Shown piece by piece: positions 35,606 through 43,061 of a stretch of 64,000 bases of DNA. Positions within the stretch are counted from its first letter, which is position 1. Each line of letters starts with the position of its first letter. The DNA is from Chitinophaga sp. Ak27 (GTDB lineage Bacteria; Bacteroidota; Bacteroidia; Chitinophagales; Chitinophagaceae). The notes beneath the pieces were generated by a model. It had not been told where the DNA came from. It was given only the letters and a program-made list of their open reading frames with translations, and did not search any database. The position numbers were made by a program, and so were the translations under genes. The stretch spans positions 682,001 to 746,000 of the forward strand of contig NZ_JABAOB010000003.1 in the NCBI RefSeq assembly GCF_012726295.1, given 5' to 3'.

Positions 35606-36493
35606 ATGGAACTTAGAAAAGAAGATATCAAACCTGCTGTTTTTGAACTATACAACGATTATGCACACAACCGCCTCAGCAAGGAGGAATTCACCGCACA
35701 ATTATCTGCCTATGCGGTGAATGGATGGACCGTGGCGTCCCTGCTCGCCTTCCTGATGCCGGATTACCAGGGCGGGATACAGGTGCGGGCCGATGATCCC
35801 CGCATCGTTACGAAGTATATCAGTTATTCTTCTCCTAAAGGCGGAGGTACTATAAAAGCCTTGTTGTGTATACCTGCCGGACATCAATTGCCTTTGCCGG
35901 GTATTGTGGTGGTGCACGAAAACAGGGGATTGAATCCGCATATTGAAGATGTGGCCAGGCGTACTGCTTTGGCCGGATTTGTAAGCCTGGCGCCGGATGC
36001 GCTTAGCCCGCTCGGCGGCTATCCCGGCAACGATGATGCCGGACGGGAACTACACAGCAAAAGAAATCCACCCGAAATGCTGGAAGACTTCATTGCCGGG
36101 TTTGAATATCTGCGCCATAGTGAATATTGTAACGGAAAAGTGGGTGTAGTAGGCTTTTGTTTTGGCGGTTGGATTGCCAACATGATGGCAGCCCGGATAC
36201 CTGGCTTGCTGGCGGCTGTTCCTTTTTACGGAAGACAGGCGCCACTGGAAGAAGTGTCGCATATACAGGCCGCCCTTCAATTGCACTATGCAGCAACAGA
36301 TGCCCACATTAATAATGGATGGGAAGCATATGAGCAGGCTTTGAAACAGCACCACAAAACATATGTGGCATATCACTATCCCGGAACGCATCATGGTTTT
36401 CATAACGATACCACTCCCCGCTATGATAATGCTGCGGCAGAATTAGCCTGGAAGCGTACCATTGATTTCTTTAAAGAGAAATTAGGTAAGTAA
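35606..36493 (+). CDS. Dienelactone hydrolase family protein
   Basis: A 295-residue cytoplasmic alpha/beta hydrolase. An N-terminal helical part (about 1-55) precedes the DLH domain. The triad is readable: Cys in GFCFGG, Asp in AATDAHINN and His in GTHHGFHND; HENRGLNPHIEDVARR carries the conserved Glu-Asn-Arg block. Family members open lactones or hydrolyse related esters; no aromatic-ring pathway genes are nearby, so the real substrate is open. Likely the last gene of the Crp-GNAT-DLH unit, ending at a hairpin. Confidence 0.9.
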   Translation: MELRKEDIKPAVFELYNDYAHNRLSKEEFTAQLSAYAVNGWTVASLLAFLMPDYQGGIQVRADDPRIVTKYISYSSPKGGGTIKALLCIPAGHQLPLPGIVVVHENRGLNPHIEDVARRTALAGFVSLAPDALSPLGGYPGNDDAGRELHSKRNPPEMLEDFIAGFEYLRHSEYCNGKVGVVGFCFGGWIANMMAARIPGLLAAVPFYGRQAPLEEVSHIQAALQLHYAATDAHINNGWEAYEQALKQHHKTYVAYHYPGTHHGFHNDTTPRYDNAAAELAWKRTIDFFKEKLGK

Positions 36494-36499
36494 GGGTGC

Positions 36500-36535
36500 C
36501 ATGTATGCCCGGGATAAGGGTACGGGCATACATGT
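36500..36535. terminator. Bidirectional terminator-like hairpin
   Basis: CATGTATGCCCG (36500-36511) pairs perfectly with CGGGCATACATG (36524-36535). It lies between the dienelactone hydrolase (plus) and the metalloprotease-like gene (minus). Confidence 0.7.
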
Positions 36536-36539
36536 ATGT

Positions 36540-37952
36540 TCATAGCCTCTTGACAGGAGCCTGGTGCTGGTCCTTCACTGACAGGGTGTTAAGTGCCTGC
36601 TCCAACGTATTTTTTGCCAGGTTAATCACTAGTAAATAAGTCTTGTCCTTCAGAAATACTGCATGGCTAAAGTCAGCCTGCTCATTGGGCTGCCAATGCT
36701 GCAATTCAGGAAATTTATTTTTTACCAGCTGTAGCTTCTTTTTATGATCCTGTGAAATGATGACGATTTTAGTAATGGGCGCCTGGCTCATTTTATCAAT
36801 CGTACTTTCTGATATATGGTCTTCGTATTGCGACATAGACCGGTAGCGGAATTTTCCGTCAATTACATTGAAGTCGGTGGCATTATCCGTCAGCACGTAG
36901 CGGTCTGTCATCAGGTTGTCCGGCTCCTGTGGCCAGCTGGAGAAGTTTTCGTCGTAAAGGGCAATGTAACGATCTATAAAAGCCTTGTCCATTGGCTTCT
37001 TTTGTTCAACATACGCTTTAACATCCGGGTATATTTTTTTAGCAATGAGATTCGTGTATTTGCGCTTATACCACGACGCGGTATCTTCCTTTCCTTTTAA
37101 TTGTCCGTATACATAGCCATTGCCCAGCGCCGTGGCCAGCCCCTCGTTTAGTAATAGAAATGCGTACCGGCTGTTTTTAGAGGGATGGGTATTAAACCAG
37201 CTTTCAATGTCTCTTTTGCGGGCCAGCGATTGTTCGTCGTACAGGATATGAAAAGTTTCATGCAACAGTACGCTCAGCAACTGCTGATAGTCCGTTAAGC
37301 TACTCGGGATGGCGCTCACGGCGTGATTATAAAAGGCGGTAGCGGTAAAACCTTTTTTGGCAGCCGGCAGCGGATAGAATGAAAATACCAGCGGAATAGA
37401 CAGGTCCCAGTCTGAGCCATAGAATTGCAGCCCTATGTTAAAATAGTTGGCCAATTGGCTCGAATCTATCAGCGCAGTAATATCTTTTAATTGTTTTTCG
37501 AACAGCATTTTATTGGGCGTATATATCACTTCGCGGTATACCGGTGTAAAGGCTTGCAGGATAGCCGTCAACGCTATCAGGTCGCTGTTGGGAATAATGC
37601 CAACTGACAAGTGTTTGAAATTATCAAGATCGTCGGCAGAGATTAAATTCCGCTTTAACAGGGAGGCGGTTGATCCGCCTATTTTCTGTGCATAGGGATA
37701 TGCTGTGAATTCATAAGCGTAATCTATATTCAGCGTATCAAATGCGGCAATGAGGTCGGTATACTTCTTTTGGTGGAAGGCGGAGTTGGTAAATGCTGTT
37801 TTATAAGGATTGTCAGGTGCGTTGTTGGACAGGTTTTCCACAAAGTTTAACACAGCCAATGGCTCTGAATATTTTACTTCAAATGCCACCTGTTGCGCCG
37901 ATGTCCTGGTAAAAGGAATTAACCATACAAGAAGCAGGCAGATTGTTTTCAT
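36540..37952 (-). CDS. Secreted HExxH protein, putative zinc metalloprotease
   Basis: About 470 residues from ATG at 37952, which begins a signal peptide (MKTICLLLVWLIPFTRTSAQ); a longer frame to 38048 would overlap the ATPase gene and bury the signal. LLHETFHILYDE holds an HExxH zinc motif (residues 231-235) and a later NEGLATALG could supply the third, glutamate ligand, as in gluzincins. I do not recognise the rest. It lies 88 nt behind the eCIS ATPase on the same strand, and so may be the last gene of that operon, or simply a neighbour. Confidence 0.72.
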   Translation of the reverse strand: MKTICLLLVWLIPFTRTSAQQVAFEVKYSEPLAVLNFVENLSNNAPDNPYKTAFTNSAFHQKKYTDLIAAFDTLNIDYAYEFTAYPYAQKIGGSTASLLKRNLISADDLDNFKHLSVGIIPNSDLIALTAILQAFTPVYREVIYTPNKMLFEKQLKDITALIDSSQLANYFNIGLQFYGSDWDLSIPLVFSFYPLPAAKKGFTATAFYNHAVSAIPSSLTDYQQLLSVLLHETFHILYDEQSLARKRDIESWFNTHPSKNSRYAFLLLNEGLATALGNGYVYGQLKGKEDTASWYKRKYTNLIAKKIYPDVKAYVEQKKPMDKAFIDRYIALYDENFSSWPQEPDNLMTDRYVLTDNATDFNVIDGKFRYRSMSQYEDHISESTIDKMSQAPITKIVIISQDHKKKLQLVKNKFPELQHWQPNEQADFSHAVFLKDKTYLLVINLAKNTLEQALNTLSVKDQHQAPVKRL

Positions 37953-38040
37953 CGGTTTTTTTACCAAATATACTATATGGATCAGCAATGGCAATCCTTT
38001 TGCTGAGCGATCCATAGCTATAGCATACGAGGTAATCACC

Positions 38041-39378
38041 TTATACAATCTTCCCGTCTTTCCCGAATTCTTTGCGGATGCCCGCCATCACATCTTTCTG
38101 GCGGATAGTGTTGTCGCCGCGTTTCAATGCCATCAGGCAGCTGTAACGTACCACGTTGATAATGGTTCCCCCGGTCATTTCATATTTACGCGCTATGTCT
38201 TCGAGGTCCAGTTTGTCTTCCAGTGTAATATGTGCAGGAAATGACTGCTGCCAGATGCGTAGCCGTTGTTCCGGCCCGGGCATAGAAAAATAGACCATGG
38301 ACTGGAAACGGCGAGCAAAGGCCTCATCGATGTTAGCTTTGAGGTTGGTAGCCAATATTACTACCCCGGGGAAATCTTCTACCCGTTGCAGCAGGTAGGC
38401 CACTTCCTGGTTGGCATAGCGGTCGTTTGACGATGATGTGGGCGTGCGTTTTCCGAATAGTGCATCTGCTTCATCAAAAAACAAGATCCATTGCTGATGG
38501 ATGGCCCTGTCGAATACCTGCGACAAGTTTTTTTCTGTTTCACCAATATATTTAGAAACTACCAGCGATAAATCGATGCGGTATACGTCCATGTTGAACG
38601 TTTTACCCAGCAGGCAGGCGGTCAGTGATTTTCCGGTTCCCGGTGGACCATAGAACAGGCTGCGGTACCCCGGTTTTATTTTGTGGCTCATGCCCCAGTC
38701 CTTCAGCAGGGTGCCGCCATGTTGAATCCAGGTGCGGATGTCTTCTACTTCCTCCATGGCATGAGGTTCCAATACCAGGTCTTCCCATTCCATACCGGTT
38801 TCTATCCGTTTGGCCGGAAACTGTACATTGTAATCCGGGCGATGTGGCTGGCCCTGGATGAATAAATTGAGGTATTCGGGATACAGGGTCAGTGTACCGC
38901 TTAGCAGGGGTTCGTCACCGGCGGGTGTTAATTTCAGTACCTGGTGCCTGGCAAAGAAATGATCAGGGCTGAAATAACGGATTAATTGAAACCGTTGCTG
39001 CAAGCCATCTGTAGCCAACAGGAAGGCGGCGGTTTCGCCGGTAGGCAGAAAGCCACCGTGTGATTGCCCTTTAATACCGCCGAATTCTGTAAAACCGCGG
39101 TCGTATGTGGCGTTCTTTACAAAAAAGATATCCAGCAGTTGTGGTTGTATATGCGGAATGAGTGCCAGCAATAAAATGATACGTTCTGCGGTGGTCATGC
39201 CGTAATGGCGTACCACCTGTGCATACATAGATGGATCATCGGTGAGATCGGGTGCGGCGGGTGTTTCTACTGCTGTTTGCTGGAAATATTGCTGCATGCG
39301 CGCTGTTGCCATCAACTGGAACCATTCCAGCTCTTGTTCCAGGGTTGTTGCATTGGATGCTATTAACTGTATGCCCAT
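38041..39378 (-). CDS. eCIS-associated AAA+ ATPase (Afp15-like)
   Basis: A 445-residue ATPase. After an all-alpha N-terminal part (about 1-190), the AAA module has Walker A GPPGTGKS (244-251), Walker B LFFDEAD (299-305), sensor VVILATNLKANIDEAFARRF with the arginine finger region, and a small helical lid (YEMTGGTIINVVRYSCLMAL). In eCIS of the Afp/PVC type, an AAA+ ATPase closes the gene set and helps assembly or cargo loading; it is not a ClpV-type disaggregase, which has two AAA modules. Its start overlaps the end of the tape-measure gene by 16 nt, so they are co-transcribed. Confidence 0.93.
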   Translation of the reverse strand: MGIQLIASNATTLEQELEWFQLMATARMQQYFQQTAVETPAAPDLTDDPSMYAQVVRHYGMTTAERIILLLALIPHIQPQLLDIFFVKNATYDRGFTEFGGIKGQSHGGFLPTGETAAFLLATDGLQQRFQLIRYFSPDHFFARHQVLKLTPAGDEPLLSGTLTLYPEYLNLFIQGQPHRPDYNVQFPAKRIETGMEWEDLVLEPHAMEEVEDIRTWIQHGGTLLKDWGMSHKIKPGYRSLFYGPPGTGKSLTACLLGKTFNMDVYRIDLSLVVSKYIGETEKNLSQVFDRAIHQQWILFFDEADALFGKRTPTSSSNDRYANQEVAYLLQRVEDFPGVVILATNLKANIDEAFARRFQSMVYFSMPGPEQRLRIWQQSFPAHITLEDKLDLEDIARKYEMTGGTIINVVRYSCLMALKRGDNTIRQKDVMAGIRKEFGKDGKIV

Positions 39379-42300
39379 TCTGTATAAATTGTTTTTTCCA
39401 TCCAGGGCGTTCTGATCATACCAATGCCCCAGGGTAACGTTTGTAATATTAAATCATAGCCTCTTTCTTCCACTCGTAGCCGCCAGTCGTCGTCTTTTTG
39501 CCATAGTGCACCTTCACGTTGCAGGAAGGCTGCCTGGAAGCCTTCTATTGAAGAGTTGTTCATTTTTTCCCAACGCTGGATCACCACTGTCAGCAGTTCC
39601 TGGCAAAGCTGTTTTTCTTCGTCTGTTAGCAATATTTCGGCTGGTACCGGTTCTTCCAGCGGCAGGGCGCAGAGTAACTTATTCAATGCCAGCTCATGCT
39701 CGGCATGTATTTCTTTTCCATTTACCATGTATTGTAACAGGTGTACAGCGCGATGTTGCGCTTCCCGGTTTACAAATCCTTCGTCATTTACAAGGCCCAC
39801 CCGCTTAAAGCCAAATGGAATGAACGGATGCAGGAGGATTAACCCTGCATTTCCGGTATAGATGGTATCCAGGGGAGGCTTTTTTACCTTAGCCCAACTG
39901 TCCGGCTCTTTTTCTGCTACCGCTATTTCAGGTACTGCTGGCTGCTGCTGGCGCAATGGCGCCTGCTCTTTTTCATATAGGCTTTCCCGTAACAACGATT
40001 GGTGTTGCCTGTTGCTAATATGGGCCAGCGCCTCTTGCTGTAATACGGGTAGTATACCACGTATATGTGTATATGACGATACAGGGGCCTGCTGTGCTGT
40101 TTCAGCCAGTTGTAATATAAGCAAGTTAGCAATGGGAGGAGCCGATATAGTGATGAAGTCCAGGAAGCGGTTAGCATAGCTCCTGGCGTTGTACACATGT
40201 ATATGCGCGCCCAGCAACATCAGGTGGAAGCGCCGGAATACCTGTTGTAGCGCTGCTTTTTCCAGGCTGCCGGGTAGCAAACCTGCCAGCAGTGATTGTA
40301 GCTCATGCAGTGCATCCGGTGTATTACCTGCCCAGCTGGTGGGAGTGTCCTGCATAATATCCAGGAAGGAGTCATCATTGAGATGTTCGGCCATTTGCTC
40401 AATGAGGGAGGGGTACTGTAATATTTTGCTGTAGAAAGCTTTTCTTTCCTGGCGGCTGCGTTGCTTGTAGAAGCGGATGGCTTTTCGCAGATCGGTGATG
40501 CTATTGGCCATCGTGGCGCCGGCTGTTTCCTGCAACAGCTGCAGGCTGTCCTGTACGGCGTATACGTCCAGGCTTTGACGGATATCGCTGTCGGGTAGGC
40601 CTCCATAAAAGGAAAATAGGCTGTAGATCTGTAATCTTGCTGCCAATTGCTGGCGGTAACCGGTAAATAATTGCTGAAGCGTTGCAGGAGCCGCTTTGAA
40701 CAGCAGTATGATGGCTGCTTTGAGAAGATCATTGGTGGCAGACGGTGAAAGGCTTCCCAGTTTTTCCGGCAGCCGATGCCGGGTAAGGAATTCGGTAACC
40801 AGTTGCTGCGCTTCTTCCAGCAGCGTTTGTTGCTGGCGTTCTATGGTAATAGCATGGTAGCGCTGCATACGTTGCAACAAAGACCGGAATGCCACGGATG
40901 GCTGGTAAAGCTGGCTGTTGCTGCTCCCGGTAAAGGAAAGATCTGCCTGCATCGTTTTCTCCAGCCAGGGTTGCAGCAAGGCCTGTATCGGTGCTATCTC
41001 CGGTTCCAGTTGCAGGTATATTTCTTCCAGCTGACGGAACAGGAGTGGGGACAAGGTGATGCTGTCCTGCAGTATTTTGAGGTATTCCCGGTGATATTCG
41101 TATAGCCATTGAAGTAATTGCGCCGCATAGGCAATGTCCGTATTATGCACCACCGGCGGGAATTCACCGGTGGTCAGGAATTGTTGCAGCCATTCGGCTA
41201 CCATCGCTGGCGGGGCATGTATCTCTGTTGGTAAATGGAATGTTTGCTGTGGTGGTGATATTATATCCCATTGCGCTAAGTCATTTGCCAGCAAAGCATT
41301 ACCTGGAAGGTGATGAATTACGGGCAATAGCTGCTGTAATAAAAACCGGATCATATGCGGTGATGCCACAGGCGTAGCCGACCATACGGGGGTGAGCAGG
41401 TGCTGTAACAGTACCGTTCTGCTGATCCGTTTATAACGTGCTGCCGCCAGAGAATGCCATAGCGCCTGTAATATAAACTGCTCCAATGGAAGGTTAGTAA
41501 TAGTTACCAGTTGTTGTGCCGCCCGCAACAACGTATATACGTTGTTGTACACTTCTTCGGTGACGGTATCCATGCCGCTGTGTTTCAGCAAGCGGAGAAA
41601 TACTGTTGGCTTCGCACTGGTAATTAACCGGTACATGGCATCGGGCAAGGTGCCCGCATATTCAAGTATGCCGAGTGTTTGTTCCGGATGCTGGTCGGCC
41701 AGCTGTTCGAGTAAACTATTGAGTGAAAAATGTGCATAATCTTTGCCCCACCACGATATACTCCCATAGGTCAGCAAATGCAGGATCACGTCGCGAAGCA
41801 GCAGCTGTTTTGCTGTCGTGTCTGCGCCAAATGGAGCGGCTGCGATGGTGGCGTCGGCCCATGTTTTTATCTCCTGGAAATACTTTTCTTTTTGTACTGC
41901 CGCTGTATGGGTATGCATCAGCTTTTTCCACCTGTTTACAGCGGGTTGTTGCTGCAATACCTGCTGCAATAGCTGTTTTAATGCCGCCGGTGCCTGGTAG
42001 CCGGTATGCGCCAGCATCTGCTCTAATGAGGCTTCTGTGATGCCAGACGCCCACCAGGGTATAGCGCCATACAGCAGGTAATACCGCAGGATACTGATCT
42101 GGTCTTCCGTATCGGTCATTATCTTTTTAAAGGCGGGGTCATTTCCGAAGATAGATTTGCGCAAGGGTTTTTTGGTGAGTTCTTCGTAAAGTTGCCTGAT
42201 ATAGGTAGCCAGGCCGGTAGCTGGTAAACCGGTACTATAGCGCGACAGCGCCTCGAAAAATAATTCCAGCACCGTATCGTACGACAGGTTAAAATGCCCT

Positions 42301-43061
42301 GCCAGTTTCAGTAGGTTGCTGCGTACAAATTCTTTCCTGTTAAAATTGCTGCCCCGCTCCATAATGAGGTACGTGAGCATGAACAGCCACAGTGCCTTTT
42401 CCAGCTCGCTGGTTTCGGTGTGGAGCAGCTGTTGCTGCTGTTGCAGGAGTAATATTTCCCGGTTGCCGGCAATAATAAACAGCGCTTCAGCTGGTTCCAG
42501 CACTTCTACGATGGCTTGTAGCACTGCTACCGGGAATTGCCATACAATCCGCTCGCGTACGGCACTGCTCCGGCCAATATTGCGAAGAAAATCTGCCAGT
42601 TTGCCCGGCGATGTTTTAGACAGCAACAATGCCATGTCGCCGGGTTGTGCGCGCTCGGCGGCAGTTGCCCACCAGGGCATGACACCCTGTAACAGGAAAA
42701 ACGTCAATAGCTCCAGCAACCGTTCATCGCCCTTGCGGATGGTAATATCGCCGTTAATACTATGTTGGGTACCAGCATGGTTGTGGTGCAACAGGTCTGA
42801 CAATACCTGCCGTAACGCCGACAGGATACGGGCAGGAAGTTCCGCTTCCAGGTCATTAAAAGGAATGTGCCCGATATCGAGAACCAGTTCATCTATCGAC
42901 GCCATCATATCGGCAGGGATCAGTTGTTGCAGCAGTTCATCCATGCCGGTGCTGATGCTTTGCCTGAAAAGCATGCTCACCTTATCCTGCAAGGCAAAGG
43001 CCCTGGGTCGGGAATCATAGGTGATATCAAAACTGTATCTCCTGATGATGTGTTCTTCCAT
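39363..43061 (-). CDS. eCIS tape-measure protein with repeated WW motifs (Afp14-like)
   Basis: A 1232-residue, mostly helical protein. The N-terminus (HIIRRYSFDITYDSRPRAFA, then VSMLFRQSISTGMDELL and IDELVLDIGHIP) is the hallmark of CIS tape-measure proteins. Inside is a repeated helix-turn unit, L-x-x-[FYL]-L-L-x-G-x-[IM]-x-W-W: FFLLQGVMPWW (WW at 130-131), YYLLYGAIPWW (336-337) and HLLTYGSISWW (437-438), with weaker copies later. The rest is rich in Gln and Leu. Tape-measure length sets particle length in contractile tails. The ATG overlaps the stop of the upstream baseplate gene by one base, and the 3' end overlaps the ATPase. Confidence 0.9.
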   Translation of the reverse strand: MEEHIIRRYSFDITYDSRPRAFALQDKVSMLFRQSISTGMDELLQQLIPADMMASIDELVLDIGHIPFNDLEAELPARILSALRQVLSDLLHHNHAGTQHSINGDITIRKGDERLLELLTFFLLQGVMPWWATAAERAQPGDMALLLSKTSPGKLADFLRNIGRSSAVRERIVWQFPVAVLQAIVEVLEPAEALFIIAGNREILLLQQQQQLLHTETSELEKALWLFMLTYLIMERGSNFNRKEFVRSNLLKLAGHFNLSYDTVLELFFEALSRYSTGLPATGLATYIRQLYEELTKKPLRKSIFGNDPAFKKIMTDTEDQISILRYYLLYGAIPWWASGITEASLEQMLAHTGYQAPAALKQLLQQVLQQQPAVNRWKKLMHTHTAAVQKEKYFQEIKTWADATIAAAPFGADTTAKQLLLRDVILHLLTYGSISWWGKDYAHFSLNSLLEQLADQHPEQTLGILEYAGTLPDAMYRLITSAKPTVFLRLLKHSGMDTVTEEVYNNVYTLLRAAQQLVTITNLPLEQFILQALWHSLAAARYKRISRTVLLQHLLTPVWSATPVASPHMIRFLLQQLLPVIHHLPGNALLANDLAQWDIISPPQQTFHLPTEIHAPPAMVAEWLQQFLTTGEFPPVVHNTDIAYAAQLLQWLYEYHREYLKILQDSITLSPLLFRQLEEIYLQLEPEIAPIQALLQPWLEKTMQADLSFTGSSNSQLYQPSVAFRSLLQRMQRYHAITIERQQQTLLEEAQQLVTEFLTRHRLPEKLGSLSPSATNDLLKAAIILLFKAAPATLQQLFTGYRQQLAARLQIYSLFSFYGGLPDSDIRQSLDVYAVQDSLQLLQETAGATMANSITDLRKAIRFYKQRSRQERKAFYSKILQYPSLIEQMAEHLNDDSFLDIMQDTPTSWAGNTPDALHELQSLLAGLLPGSLEKAALQQVFRRFHLMLLGAHIHVYNARSYANRFLDFITISAPPIANLLILQLAETAQQAPVSSYTHIRGILPVLQQEALAHISNRQHQSLLRESLYEKEQAPLRQQQPAVPEIAVAEKEPDSWAKVKKPPLDTIYTGNAGLILLHPFIPFGFKRVGLVNDEGFVNREAQHRAVHLLQYMVNGKEIHAEHELALNKLLCALPLEEPVPAEILLTDEEKQLCQELLTVVIQRWEKMNNSSIEGFQAAFLQREGALWQKDDDWRLRVEERGYDLILQTLPWGIGMIRTPWMEKTIYTEWAYS

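Noticed and set aside
42316..43020. A 234-residue Ser/Cys-rich plus-strand frame
   Set aside because: Antisense to the tape-measure gene; Ser, Cys and Arg richness is what reverse reading of Gln/Leu/Ala codons gives.
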